Below are positions 37,973 through 52,597 of a DNA stretch of 64,000 bases, piece after piece. Source of the DNA: Balaenoptera acutorostrata. Its lineage: Eukaryota; Chordata; Mammalia; Artiodactyla; Balaenopteridae. The position numbers and the translations under genes are program-made. The notes under the pieces were generated by a model. That model did no database searches. It saw only the letters and a program-made list of their open reading frames with translations, and was not told the origin of the DNA. The stretch is from contig NC_080064.1 of the NCBI RefSeq assembly GCF_949987535.1, positions 126,446,708 through 126,510,707 on the forward strand. Reading direction: 5' to 3'. Within the stretch, counting starts at the first letter, position 1. Every line of letters begins with the position of its first letter.

Positions 37973-40900
37973 TAATGGTTGCTTCATAGTCACAAGGATT
38001 GCAGGGCTCTAAATGACACCTGCCCTCAAGAAATGCCCTAGAGTGGGGAATAGGCAAGAAAATTCAACACATGAGAAATTTTTCAAGAAGTCAATATGAA
38101 GAGGGAAGTTGTACTCACTCTTTATCAAAAAAAGGAAAAGAAAAAAAAGGACATGCTTAAAGCTCAGTATAAGGAATTATTAGCCACATGCAAATTCAAA
38201 TTCAAAAAGGTTTCAGCTCACACCAGTCATGACCATCAGCAAAAAGACTACAAACTATAAATGCTTAAGGGGTTTGAGAAAAATGTGTACCTTCTAGCTG
38301 CTCGTGGGATGTAAAGTGGTAACAGCACTAACGAAAACTGAATGGAGCTGCTACAAAGGTAAAAATTGAGCTACCATATGATGCGGCAGGGCACCTTTTG
38401 GGCCTATAACCTAAGACCACCAGAATCGGAAAGACAGAGGCAGGCAAATGTGAACTGCAACAACATTGATATAGCCAAGACATGGAAGCAAAAAAAAGGT
38501 CCATAAACAGATGAATGGACAAAGACGAAGTGGTATACGTACCAAATGGAATAGAAGCCTCGGGAACAAAATGAACAATGCCGTTTTCAGGACTACAGTT
38601 GAGCCTAGAAATAATCATATAAGGTTAAGTAAGTCAAAAGGGTATGACAAATATCCTATGATATCATTTATACATGTTATCCTAAGATTGCTACCAATGA
38701 ACATATTTCCACAAAAAAAGACACTCACAGACTTATCAAATAAACTAATGGTTAGCCAAACTGAAAGGTGGGAGGATGGGTAAATTAGGACTATGGCGTT
38801 TACATACATATACTAATGTATGTTAAATGTATGTAAACATATAACAGATAAACTATATGAATTATATAATCACCAATACCTTTAAAATATATATTGTGTA
38901 ATCACATACATGCTAACAGGATCCGAAGATGAACAGACATATGTATGAATCATTGAGCAGATTCTGTACAGCCAGACAATGAAAACACTCTAATCAAATT
39001 TACTCCGATAAGAAATAGAAATTAAATTTAAAAAACAAACAGAAGTAAGGAGACATAAACTTCTCGGGGCTTCTCCCAGCACATTCCACTCTAACTCACA
39101 ACCTCGGAACACTACCTAGAGGAAGACTCTGTTGCCCTAGTAACAAGAGTTGAGAACGTAATAATGCTGCCGCCTTGTGGCTGTTTCCCACAACAGCAGC
39201 TTTATACCCAGTGCCTATTGTTGCTTAATAGTCACAAGGACTGCAGGGCACTAAATGACACCTGCCTTCAAAAAAGGCCCTGGGGTAGGGAATAGGCAAG
39301 AAAATTCAACACATGAGAAATTTTTCAGGAAGTCAATATGAAGAGGGAAGTTGTACTCACTCTTTAACAAAAAAAGGAAAAGAAGAAAAAGGGGATGCCT
39401 AAAGCTCAGTGTAAGGAATTATTAGCCACATGCCTATCCAACCTCCAAAAAGGTTTCAGCTCACACAGGTCAAATGGCCATCAGCAAAAAGTCCACAAAC
39501 TATAAATGCAGAAGGGGTTTTAGAGAACTCTGTACCTCCTAGCTCTGGTGGGATCTAAAGTGGTAACAGCACTAACAAAAACGGAATGGAGCTGCTTTAC
39601 AAGGTAAAAACTGAGCTACCATATGATGCGACAGGGCACCTTTTGAGCCTATTAACTAAGACCACCAGAATCGGAAAGACAGAGGCAGGCAAATGTGCAC
39701 TGCAGCAATATTGAAATAGCCAAGACATGGAAGCAAAAAAAAGGTCCATAAACAGATGAATGGACAAAGACGAAGTGGTATACGTACCAAATGGAATAGA
39801 AGCCTCGGGAACAAAATGAACAATGCCGTTTTCAGGACTACAGTTGAGCCTAGAAATAATCATATAAGGTTAAGTAAGTCAAAAGGGTATGACAGGGGCT
39901 TCCCTGGTGGCGCAGTGATAGAGAATCTGCCTGCTAATGCAGGGGACGCGGGTTCGAGCCCTGGTCTGGGAGGATCCCACGTGCCACAGAGCAACTGGGA
40001 CCGTGAGCCACAACTGCTGAGCCTGCGCATCTGGAGCCTGTGCCCCGCAACGGAAGGGGCCACGATAGTGAGAGGCCCGCGCACCGCAATGAAGAGTGGC
40101 CCCCGCTTGCCGCAACTAGAGAAAGCCCTCGCACGAAACGAAGACCCAACACAGCTAAATAAATAGATAAATAAATAAATAAAGTAGCTATTAATTTAAA
40201 AAAAAGGGTATGACAAATATCCTATGATATCATTTATACATGTTATCCTAAGATTGCTACCAATGAACATATTTCCACAAAAAAAGACACTCAGAGACTT
40301 ATCAAATAAACTAATGGTTAGCCAAAATGAAAGGTGGGAGGATGGGTAAATTAGGACTATGGTGTTTACATACATATACTAATGTATGTTAAATGTATAT
40401 AAACATATAACAGAAAAACTATATGAATTATATAATCACCAATACCTTTAAAATATATATTGTGTAATCACATACATGCTAACAGGATCCGAAGATGAAC
40501 AGACATATGTATGAATCATTGAGCAGATTCTGTACAGCCAGACAATCAAAACACTCTAATCAAATTTACTCCGATAAGAAATAGAAATTAAATTGAAAAA
40601 ACAAACAGAAGTAAGGAGACATGAAGTTCTGGGGGCTTGTCCCAGCACATTCCACTCTAGTTTACAACCTCGGAACACTACCTCCAGGAAGACTCTGTTG
40701 CCCTAGTAACAAGAGTTGAGAACGTAATAATGCTGCCGCCTTGTGGCTGTTTCCCACAACAGCAGCTTTATACCCAGTGCCAATTGTTGCTTAATAGTCA
40801 CAAGGACTGCAGGGCTCTAAATGACACCTGCCCTCAAAAAATGCCCTGCGGTAGGGAATAGGCAAGAAAATTCAAGACATGAGAAAATTTTCAAGAAGTC

Positions 40901-42018
40901 AATAAGAGGAAGGAAGTTGTACTCACGCTTTAAAAAAAAGGAAAAGAAAAAAAAGGACATGCCTAAAGCTCAGTATAAGGAATTATTAGCCATAGGCAAA
41001 TTCAAATTCAAAAAGGTTTCAGCTCACACCAGTCATGACCATCAGCAAAAAGTCTACAAACTATAAATGCTGAAGGGGTTTTAGAGAACTGTGTACCTTC
41101 TAGCTGCTGGTGGGATGTAAAGTGGTAACAGCACTAACGCAAACTGAATCGAGCTGCTTTACAAGGTAAAACCTGAGCTACCATATGATGCGGCAGGGCA
41201 CCTTTTGGGCCTATAACCTAAGACCACCAGAATCGGAAAGACAGAGGCAGGCAAATGTGCACTGCAGCAATATTGAAATAGCCAAGAAATGGAAGCAAAA
41301 AAAGATCCATAAACAGATGAATGGACAAAAAGAAGAGGTATATGGACAGCATGGAATAGTAGCCTCGGAAAAAAAATAAACAATGCCGTGTTCAGGACTA
41401 CAGTTGAGCCTAGAAATAATCATATAAGGTTAAGTAAGTCAAAAAGGTATGACAAATATCCTATGATATCATTTATACATGTTATCCTAAGATTGCTACC
41501 AATGAACATATTTCCACAAAAAAAGACACTCACAGACTTATCAAATAAACTAATTGTTAGCCGAAATGAAAGGTGGGAGGATGGGTAAATTAGGACTATG
41601 GGGTTAACATACATATAGTAATGTTTGTTAAATGTATATAAACAAAAAACATACAAACTATATAAATTATATAATCACAATACCTTTAAAATATACATTC
41701 TGTAATTCCATACATGCTAACATGATCCGAAGAGGAACAGACATATGTGTGAATCATTGAGTAGATTCTGTACAGCCAGACAATCAAAACACTCTAATCA
41801 AATTTACTCCGATAAGAAATAGAAATTAAATTTAAAAAACAAACATAAGTAAGGAGACAGAAAGTTCTGGGGGCTTGTCCCAGCACATTCCACTCTAGTT
41901 TACAACCTCGGAACACTACCTCCAGGAAGACTCTGTTGCCCTAGTAACAAGAGTTGAGAATGTAATAATGCTGCTGCCTTGTGGCTGTTTCCCACAACAG
42001 CAGCTTTAAACACACTGC
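37973..42018 (+). repeat. HOR unit 9, regular A-B-C
   Basis: Monomer A is 37973-39214, B is 39215-40780 and C is 40781-42018. A and B are near copies of unit 7, 8092 bp upstream. C no longer matches unit 7 (it has ctccgat, and acagaaag near 41857 together with agagttgag near 41951), so the 8092-bp similarity ends close to the B-C boundary. Confidence 0.96.
39895..40201 (+). mobile_element. CHR-type SINE, unit 9 copy
   Basis: Same insertion point. Shares the tail change with the copy at 31803. Confidence 0.87.
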
Positions 42019-45000
42019 TAATGGTTGCTTCATAGTCACAAGGATTGCAGGGCTCTAAATGACACCTGCCCTCAAGAAATGCCCTGGAGTGGGGAATAGG
42101 CAAGAAAATTCAACACATGAGAAATTTTTCAAGAAGTCAATATGAAGAGGGAAGTTGTACTCACTCTTTATCAAAAAAAGGAAAAGAAAAAAAAGGACAT
42201 GCTTAAAGCTCAGTATAAGGAATTATTAGCCACATGCAAATTCAAATTCAAAAAGGTTTCAGCTCACACCAGTCATGACCATCAGCAAAAAGACTACAAA
42301 CTATAAATGCTTAAGGGGTTTGAGAAAAATGTGTACCTTCTAGCTGCTCGTGGGATGTAAAGTGGTAACAGCACTAACGAAAACTGAATGGAGCTGCTAC
42401 AAAGGTAAAAATTGAGCTACCATATGATGCGGCAGGGCACCTTTTGGGCCTATAACCTAAGACCACCAGAATCGGAAAGACAGAGGCAGGCAAATGTGAA
42501 CTGCAACAACATTGATATAGCCAAGACATGGAAGCAAAAAAAAGGTCCATAAACAGATGAATGGACAAAGACGAAGTGGTATACGTACCAAATGGAATAG
42601 AAGCCTCGGGAACAAAATGAACAATGCCGTTTTCAGGACTACAGTTGAGCCTAGAAATAATCATATAAGGTTAAGTAAGTTAAAAGGGTATGACAAATAT
42701 CCTATGATATCATTTATACATGTTATCCTAAGATTGCTACCAATGAACATATTTCCACAAAAAAAGACACTCACAGACTTATCAAATAAACTAATGGTTA
42801 GCCAAACTGAAAGGTGGGAGGATGGGTAAATTAGGACTATGGCGTTTACATACATATACTAATGTATGTTAAATGTATGTAAACATATAACAGATAAACT
42901 ATATGAATTATATAATCACCAATACCTTTAAAATATATATTGTGTAATCACATACATGCTAACAGGATCCGAAGATGAACAGACATATGTATGAATCATT
43001 GAGCAGATTCTGTACAGCCAGACAATGAAAACACTCTAATCAAATTTACTCCGATAAGAAATAGAAATTAAATTTAAAAAACAAACAGAAGTAAGGAGAC
43101 ATAAACTTCTCGGGGCTTCTCCCAGCACATTCCACTCTAACTCACAACCTCGGAACACTACCTAGAGGAAGACTCTGTTGCCCTAGTAACAAGAGTTGAG
43201 AACGTAATAATGCTGCCGCCTTGTGGCTGTTTCCCACAACAGCAGCTTTATACCCAGTGCCTATTGTTGCTTAATAGTCACAAGGACTGCAGGGCACTAA
43301 ATGACACCTGCCTTCAAAAAAGGCCCTGGGGTAGGGAATAGGCAAGAAAATTCAACACATGAGAAATTTTTCAGGAAGTCAATATGAAGAGGGAAGTTGT
43401 ACTCACTCTTTAACAAAAAAAGGAAAAGAAGAAAAAGGGGATGCCTAAAGCTCAGTGTAAGGAATTATTAGCCACATGCCTATCCAACCTCCAAAAAGGT
43501 TTCAGCTCACACAGGTCAAATGGCCATCAGCAAAAAGTCCACAAACTATAAATGCAGAAGGGGTTTTAGAGAACTCTGTACCTCCTAGCTCTGGTGGGAT
43601 CTAAAGTGGTAACAGCACTAACAAAAACGGAATGGAGCTGCTTTACAAGGTAAAAACTGAGCTACCATATGATGCGACAGGGCACCTTTTGAGCCTATTA
43701 ACTAAGACCACCAGAATCGGAAAGACAGAGGCAGGCAAATGTGCACTGCAGCAATATTGAAATAGCCAAGACATGGAAGCAAAAAAAAGGTCCATAAACA
43801 GATGAATGGACAAAGACGAAGTGGTATACGTACCAAATGGAATAGAAGCCTCGGGAACAAAATGAACAATGCCGTTTTCAGGACTACAGTTGAGCCTAGA
43901 AATAATCATATAAGGTTAAGTAAGTCAAAAGGGTATGACAGGGGCTTCCCTGGTGGCGCAGTGATAGAGAATCTGCCTGCTAATGCAGGGGACGCGGGTT
44001 CGAGCCCTGGTCTGGGAGGATCCCACGTGCCACAGAGCAACTGGGACCGTGAGCCACAACTGCTGAGCCTGCGCATCTGGAGCCTGTGCCCCGCAACGGA
44101 AGGGGCCACGATAGTGAGAGGCCCGCACACCGCAATGAAGAGTGGCCCCCGCTTGCCGCAACTAGAGAAAGCCCTCGCACGAAACGAAGACCCAACACAG
44201 CTAAATAAATAGATAAATAAATAAATAAAGTAGCTATTAATTAAAAAAAAAGGGTATGACAAATATCCTATGATATCATTTATACATGTTATCCTAAGAT
44301 TGCTACCAATGAACATATTTCCACAAAAAAAGACTCTCAGAGACTTATCAAATAAACTAATGGTTAGCCAAAATGAAAGGTGGGAGGATGGGTAAATTAG
44401 GACTATGGTGTTTACATACATATACTAATGTATGTTAAATGTATATAAACATATAACAGAAAAACTATATGAATTATATAATCACCAATACCTTTAAAAT
44501 ATATATTGTGTAATCACATACATGCTAACAGGATCCGAAGATGAACAGACATATGTATGAATCATTGAGCAGATTCTGTACAGCCAGACAATCAAAACAC
44601 TCTAATCAAATTTACTCCGATAAGAAATAGAAATTAAATTGAAAAAACAAACAGAAGTAAGGAGACATGAAGTTCTGGGGGCTTGTCCCAGCACATTCCA
44701 CTCTAGTTTACAACCTCGGAACACTACCTCCAGGAAGACTCTGTTGCCCTAGTAACAAGAGTTGAGAACGTAATAATGCTGCCGCCTTGTGGCTGTTTCC
44801 CACAACAGCAGCTTTATACCCAGTGCCAATTGTTGCTTAATAGTCACAAGGACTGCAGGGCTCTAAATGACACCTGCCCTCAAAAAATGCCCTGCGGTAG
44901 GGAATAGGCAAGAAAATTCAAGACATGAGAAAATTTTCAAGAAGTCAATAAGAGGAAGGAAGTTGTACTCACGCTTTAAAAAAAAGGAAAAGAAAAAAAA

Positions 45001-46064
45001 GGACATGCCTAAAGCTCAGTATAAGGAATTATTAGCCATAGGCAAATTCAAATTCAAAAAGGTTTCAGCTCACACCAGTCATGACCATCAGCAAAAAGTC
45101 TACAAACTATAAATGCTGAAGGGGTTTTAGAGAACTGTGTACCTTCTAGCTGCTGGTGGGATGTAAAGTGGTAACAGCACTAACGCAAACTGAATCGAGC
45201 TGCTTTACAAGGTAAAACCTGAGCTACCATATGATGCGGCAGGGCACCTTTTGGGCCTATAACCTAAGACCACCAGAATCGGAAAGACAGAGGCAGGCAA
45301 ATGTGCACTGCAGCAATATTGAAATAGCCAAGAAATGGAAGCAAAAAAAGATCCATAAACAGATGAATGGACAAAAAGAAGAGGTATATGGACAGCATGG
45401 AATAGTAGCCTCGGAAAAAAAATAAACAATGCCGTGTTCAGGACTACAGTTGAGCCTAGAAATAATCATATAAGGTTAAGTAAGTCAAAAAGGTATGACA
45501 AATATCCTATGATATCATTTATACATGTTATCCTAAGATTGCTACCAATGAACATATTTCCACAAAAAAAGACACTCACAGACTTATCAAATAAACTAAT
45601 TGTTAGCCAAAATGAAAGGTGGGAGGATGGGTAAATTAGGACTATGGGGTTAACATACATATAGTAATGTTTGTTAAATGTATATAAACAAAAAACATAC
45701 AAACTATATAAATTATATAATCACAATACCTTTAAAATATACATTCTGTAATTCCATACATGCTAACATGATCCGAAGAGGAACAGACATATGTGTGAAT
45801 CATTGAGTAGATTCTGTACAGCCAGACAATCAAAACACTCTAATCAAATTTACTCCGATAAGAAATAGAAATTAAATTTAAAAAACAAACATAAGTAAGG
45901 AGACATGAAGTTCTGGGGGCTTGTCCCAGCACATTCCACTCTAGTTTACAACCTCGGAACACTACCTCCAGGAAGACTCTGTTGCCCTAGTAACAAGAGT
46001 TGAGAATGTAATAATGCTGCTGCCTTGTGGCTGTTTCCCACAACAGCAGCTTTAAACACACTGC
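42019..46064 (+). repeat. HOR unit 10, regular A-B-C
   Basis: Monomer A is 42019-43260, B is 43261-44826 and C is 44827-46064. Private changes are gtaagtta near 42675 in A, a CpG-to-CpA change at 44126-44127 in the SINE and gactctcag near 44332 in B. B shares cagagac with the B monomers of units 7, 9 and 11. Confidence 0.96.
43941..44247 (+). mobile_element. CHR-type SINE, unit 10 copy
   Basis: Same insertion point. Has a CpG-to-CpA change at 44126-44127. Confidence 0.87.
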
Positions 46065-49000
46065 TAATGGTTGCTTCATAGTCACAAGGATTGCAGGGCT
46101 CTAAATGACACCTGCCCTCAAGAAATGCCCTGGAGTGGGGAATAGGCAAGAAAATTCAACACATGAGAAATTTTTCAAGAAGTCAATATGAAGAGGGAAG
46201 TTGTACTCACTCTTTATCAAAAAAAGGAAAAGAAAAAAAAGGACATGCTTAAAGCTCAGTATAAGGAATTATTAGCCACATGCAAATTCAAATTCAAAAA
46301 GGTTTCAGCTCACACCAGTCATGACCATCAGCAAAAAGACTACAAACTATAAATGCTTAAGGGGTTTGAGAAAAATGTGTACCTTCTAGCTGCTCGTGGG
46401 ATGTAAAGTGGTAACAGCACTAACGAAAACTGAATGGAGCTGCTACAAAGGTAAAAATTGAGCTACCATATGATGCGGCAGGGCACCTTTTGGGCCTATA
46501 ACCTAAGACCACCAGAATCGGAAAGACAGAGGCAGGCAAATGTGAACTGCAACAACATTGATATAGCCAAGACATGGAAGCAAAAAAAAGGTCCATAAAC
46601 AGATGAATGGACAAAGACGAAGTGGTATACGTACCAAATGGAATAGAAGCCTCGGGAACAAAATGAACAATGCCGTTTTCAGGACTACAGTTGAGCCTAG
46701 AAATAATCATATAAGGTTAAGTAAGTCAAAAGGGTATGACAAATATCCTATGATATCATTTATACATGTTATCCTAAGATTGCTACCAATGAACATATTT
46801 CCACAAAAAAAGACACTCACAGACTTATCAAATAAACTAATGGTTAGCCAAACTGAAAGGTGGGAGGATGGGTAAATTAGGACTATGGCGTTTACATACA
46901 TATACTAATGTATGTTAAATGTATGTAAACATATAACAGATAAACTATATGAATTATATAATCACCAATACCTTTAAAATATATATTGTGTAATCACATA
47001 CATGCTAACAGGATCCGAAGATGAACAGACATATGTATGAATCATTGAGCAGATTCTGTACAGCCAGACAATGAAAACACTCTAATCAAATTTACTCCGA
47101 TAAGAAATAGAAATTAAATTTAAAAAACAAACAGAAGTAAGGAGACATAAACTTCTCGGGGCTTCTCCCAGCACATTCCACTCTAACTCACAACCTCGGA
47201 ACACTACCTAGAGGAAGACTCTGTTGCCCTAGTAACAAGAGTTGAGAACGTAATAATGCTGCCGCCTTGTGGCTGTTTCCCACAACAGCAGCTTTATACC
47301 CAGTGCCGATTGTTGCTTAATAGTCACAAGGACTGCAGGGCACTAAATGACACCTGCCTTCAAAAAAGGCCTTGGGGTAGGGAATAGGCAAGAAAATTCA
47401 ACACATGAGAAATTTTTCAGGAAGTCAATATGAAGAGGGAAGTTGTACTCACTCTTTAACAAAAAAAGGAAAAGAAGAAAAAGGGGATGCCTAAAGCTCA
47501 GTGTAAGGAATTATTAGCCACATGCCTATCCAACCTCCAAAAAGGTTTCAGCTCACACAGGTCAAATGGCCATCAGCAAAAAGTCCACAAACTATAAATG
47601 CAGAAGGGGTTTTAGAGAACTCTGTACCTCCTAGCTCTGGTGGGATCTAAAGTGGTAACAGCACTAACAAAAACGGAATGGAGCTGCTTTACAAGGTAAA
47701 AACTGAGCTACCATATGATGCGACAGGGCACCTTTTGAGCCTATTAACTAAGACCACCAGAATCGGAAAGACAGAGGCAGGCAAATGTGCACTGCAGCAA
47801 TATTGAAATAGCCAAGACATGGAAGCAAAAAAAAGGTCCATAAACAGATGAATGGACAAAGACGAAGTGGTATACGTACCAAATGGAATAGAAGCCTCGG
47901 GAACAAAATGAACAATGCCGTTTTCAGGACTACAGTTGAGCCTAGAAATAATCATATAAGGTTAAGTAAGTCAAAAGGGTATGACAGGGGCTTCCCTGGT
48001 GGCGCAGTGATAGAGAATCTGCCTGCTAATGCAGGGGACGCGGGTTCGAGCCCTGGTCTGGGAGGATCCCACGTGCCACAGAGCAACTGGGACCGTGAGC
48101 CACAACTGCTGAGCCTGCGCATCTGGAGCCTGTGCCCCGCAACGGAAGGGGCCACGATAGTGAGAGGCCCGCGCACCGCAATGAAGAGTGGCCCCCGCTT
48201 GCCGCAACTAGAGAAAGCCCTCGCACGAAACGAAGACCCAACACAGCTAAATAAATAGATAAATAAATAAATAAAGTAGCTATTAATTAAAAAAAAAGGG
48301 TATGACAAATATCCTATGATATCATTTATACATGTTATCCTAAGATTGCTACCAATGAACATATTTCCACAAAAAAAGACACTCAGAGACTTATCAAATA
48401 AACTAATGGTTAGCCAAAATGAAAGGTGGGAGGATGGGTAAATTAGGACTATGGTGTTTACATACATATACTAATGTATGTTAAATGTATATAAACATAT
48501 AACAGAAAAACTATATGAATTATATAATCACCAATACCTTTAAAATATATATTGTGTAATCACATACATGCTAACAGGATCCGAAGATGAACAGACATAT
48601 GTATGAATCATTGAGCAGATTCTGTACAGCCAGACAATCAAAACACTCTAATCAAATTTACTCCGATAAGAAATAGAAATTAAATTGAAAAAACAAACAG
48701 AAGTAAGGAGACATGAAGTTCTGGGGGCTTGTCCCAGCACATTCCACTCTAGTTTACAACCTCGGAACACTACCTCCAGGAAGACTCTGTTGCCCTAGTA
48801 ACAAGAGTTGAGAACGTAATAATGCTGCCGCCTTGTGGCTGTTTCCCACAACAGCAGCTTTATACCCAGTGCCAATTGTTGCTTAATAGTCACAAGGACT
48901 GCAGGGCTCTAAATGACACCTGCCCTCAAAAAATGCCCTGCGGTAGGGAATAGGCAAGAAAATTCAAGACATGAGAAAATTTTCAAGAAGTCAATAAGAG

Positions 49001-50110
49001 GAAGGAAGTTGTACTCACGCTTTAAAAAAAAGGAAAAGAAAAAAAAGGACATGCCTAAAGCTCAGTATAAGGAATTATTAGCCATAGGCAAATTCAAATT
49101 CAAAAAGGTTTCAGCTCACACCAGTCATGACCATCAGCAAAAAGTCTACAAACTATAAATGCTGAAGGGGTTTTAGAGAACTGTGTACCTTCTAGCTGCT
49201 GGTGGGATGTAAAGTGGTAACAGCACTAACGCAAACTGAATCGAGCTGCTTTACAAGGTAAAACCTCAGCTACCATATGATGCGGCAGGGCACCTTTTGG
49301 GCCTATAACCTAAGACCACCAGAATCGGAAAGACAGAGGCAGGCAAATGTGCACTGCAGCAATATTGAAATAGCCAAGAAATGGAAGCAAAAAAAGATCC
49401 ATAAACAGATGAATGGACAAAAAGAAGAGGTATATGGACAGCATGGAATAGTAGCCTCGGAAAAAAAATAAACAATGCCGTGTTCAGGACTACAGTTGAG
49501 CCTAGAAATAATCATATAAGGTTAAGTAAGTCAAAAAGGTATGACAAATATCCTATGATATCATTTATACATGTTATCCTAAGATTGCTACCAATGAACA
49601 TATTTCCACAAAAAAAGACACTCACAGACTTATCAAATAAACTAATTGTTAGCCGAAATGAAAGGTGGGAGGATGGGTAAATTAGGACTATGGGGTTAAC
49701 ATACATATAGTAATGTTTGTTAAATGTATATAAACAAAAAACATACAAACTATATAAATTATATAATCACAATACCTTTAAAATATACATTCTGTAATTC
49801 CATACATGCTAACATGATCCGAAGAGGAACAGACATATGTGTGAATCATTGAGTAGATTCTGTACAGCCAGACAATCAAAACACTCTAATCAAATTTACT
49901 CCGATAAGAAATAGAAATTAAATTTAAAAAACAAACATAAGTAAGGAGACATGAAGTTCTGGGGGCTTGTCCCAGCACATTCCACTCTAGTTTACAACCT
50001 CGGAACACTACCTCCAGGAAGACTCTGTTGCCCTAGTAACAAGAGTTGAGAATGTAATAATGCTGCTGCCTTGTGGCTGTTTCCCACAACAGCAGCTTTA
50101 AACACACTGC
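46065..50110 (+). repeat. HOR unit 11, regular A-B-C
   Basis: Monomer A is 46065-47306, B is 47307-48872 and C is 48873-50110. Private changes are gtgccgatt at the A-B boundary near 47305, ccttgggg near 47371 and aacctcagc near 49262 in C. Confidence 0.96.
47987..48293 (+). mobile_element. CHR-type SINE, unit 11 copy
   Basis: Same insertion point, common form. Confidence 0.87.
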
Positions 50111-51352
50111 TAATGGTTGCTTCATAGTCACAAGGATTGCAGGGCTCTAAATGACACCTGCCCTCAAGAAATGCCCTGGAGTGGGGAATAGGCAAGAAAA
50201 TTCAACACATGAGAAATTTTTCAAGAAGTCAATATGAAGAGGAAAGTTGTACTCACTCTTTATCAAAAAAAGGAAAAGAAAAAAAAGGACATGCTTAAAG
50301 CTCAGTATAAGGAATTATTAGCCACATGCAAATTCAAATTCAAAAAGGTTTCAGCTCACACCAGTCATGACCATCAGCAAAAAGACTACAAACTATAAAT
50401 GCTTAAGGGGTTTGAGAAAAATGTGTACCTTCTAGCTGCTCGTGGGATGTAAAGTGGTAACAGCACTAACGAAAACTGAATGGAGCTGCTACAAAGGTAA
50501 AAATTGAGCTACCATATGATGCGGCAGGGCACCTTTTGGGCCTATAACCTAAGACCACCAGAATCGGAAAGACAGAGGCAGGCAAATGTGAACTGCAACA
50601 ACATTGATATAGCCAAGACATGGAAGCAAAAAAAAGGTCCATAAACAGATGAATGGACAAAGACGAAGTGGTATACGTACCAAATGGAATAGAAGCCTCG
50701 GGAACAAAATGAACAATGCCGTTTTCAGGACTACAGTTGAGCCTAGAAATAATCATATAAGGTTAAGTCAGTCAAAAGGGTATGACAAATATCCTATGAT
50801 ATCATTTATACATGTTATCCTAAGATTGCTACCAATGAACATATTTCCACAAAAAAAGACACTCACAGACTTATCAAATAAACTAATGGTTAGCCAAACT
50901 GAAAGGTGGGAGGATGGGTAAATTAGGACTATGGCGTTTACATACATATACTAATGTATGTTAAATGTATGTAAACATATAACAGATAAACTATATGAAT
51001 TATATAATCACCAATACCTTTAAAATATATATTGTGTAATCACATACATGCTAACAGGATCCGAAGATGAACAGACATATGTATGAATCATTGAGCAGAT
51101 TCTGTACAGCCAGACAATGAAAACACTCTAATCAAATTTACTCCGATAAGAAATAGAAATTAAATTTAAAAAACAAACAGAAGTAAGGAGACATAAACTT
51201 CTCGGGGCTTCTCCCAGCACATTCCACTCTAACTCACAACCTCGGAACACTACCTAGAGGAAGACTCTGTTGCCCTAGTAACAAGAGTTGAGAACGTAAT
51301 AATGCTGCCGCCTTGTGGCTGTTTCCCACAACAGCAGCTTTATACCCAGTGC

Positions 51353-52597
51353 CTATTGTTGCTTAATAGTCACAAGGACTGCAGGGCACTAAATGACACC
51401 TGCCTTCAAAAAAGGCCCTGGGGTAGGGAATAGGCAAGAAAATTCAACACATGAGAAATTTTTCAGGAAGTCAATATGAAGAGGGAAGTTGTACTCACTC
51501 TTTAACAAAAAAAGGAAAAGAAGAAAAAGGGGATGCCTAAAGCTCAGTGTAAGGAATTATTAGCCACATGCCTATCCAACCTCCAAAAAGGTTTCAGCTC
51601 ACACAGGTCAAATGGCCATCAGCAAAAAGTCCACAAACTATAAATGCAGAAGGGGTTTTAGAGAACTCTGTACCTCCTAGCTCTGGTGGGATCTAAAGTG
51701 GTAACAGCACTAACAAAAACGGAATGGAGCTGCTTTACAAGGTAAAAACTGAGCTACCATATGATGCGACAGGGCACCTTTTGAGCCTATTAACTAAGAC
51801 CACCAGAATCGGAAAGACAGAGGCAGGCAAATGTGCACTGCAGCAATATTGAAATAGCCAAGACATGGAAGCAAAAAAAAGGTCCATAAACAGATGAATG
51901 GACAAAGACGAAGTGGTATACGTACCAAATGGAATAGAAGCCTCGGGAACAAAATGAACAATGCCGTTTTCAGGACTACAGTTGAGCCTAGAAATAATCA
52001 TATAAGGTTAAGTAAGTCAAAAGGGTATGACAAATATCCTATGATATCATTTATACATGTTATCCTAAGATTGCTACCAATGAACATATTTCCACAAAAA
52101 AAGACACTCACAGACTTATCAAATAAACTAATGGTTAGCCAAACTGAAAGGTGGGAGGATGGGTAAATTAGGACTATGGCGTTTACATACATATACTAAT
52201 GTATGTTAAATGTATGTAAACATATAACAGATAAACTATATGAATTATATAATCACCAATACCTTTAAAATATATATTGTGTAATCACATACATGCTAAC
52301 AGGATCCGAAGATGAACAGACATATGTATGAATCATTGAGCAGATTCTGTACAGCCAGACAATGAAAACACTCTAATCAAATTTACTCCGATAAGAAATA
52401 GAAATTAAATTTAAAAAACAAACAGAAGTAAGGAGACATAAACTTCTCGGGGCTTCTCCCAGCACATTCCACTCTAACTCACAACCTCGGAACACTACCT
52501 AGAGGAAGACTCTGTTGCCCTAGTAACAAGAGTTGAGAACGTAATAATGCTGCCGCCTTGTGGCTGTTTCCCACAACAGCAGCTTTATACCCAGTGC
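51353..52597 (+). repeat. Hybrid monomer Y (B start, A end, no SINE), first copy
   Basis: The first part has type B markers (gcgacagg near 51767, gagcctattaac near 51783, gtgcactgcagcaat near 51829). The SINE site is empty at about 52030, and the rest has type A markers (caaactgaaag near 52139, atggcgtttac near 52176, cagataaac near 52228). The switch lies in the interval where A and B are identical, about 51860-52140. At 1245 bp it equals a B monomer minus the SINE and one target-site copy. Confidence 0.9.

Larger units (their letters stand above)
24597..40780 (+). repeat. 8092-bp tandem duplication of two HORs
   Basis: The block 24597-32688 (C-A-B-C-A-B) recurs as 32689-40780. Paired markers lie 8092 bp apart: the C TpG variant at 25626 and 33718, gaacagg near 25911 and 34003, acagaaag near 29719 and 37811, ccctagag near 29944 and 38036, and aattta in the SINE tail near 32101 and 40193. 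The flanking monomers B 23032 and C 40781 do not carry the expected partner variants. Confidence 0.88.
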
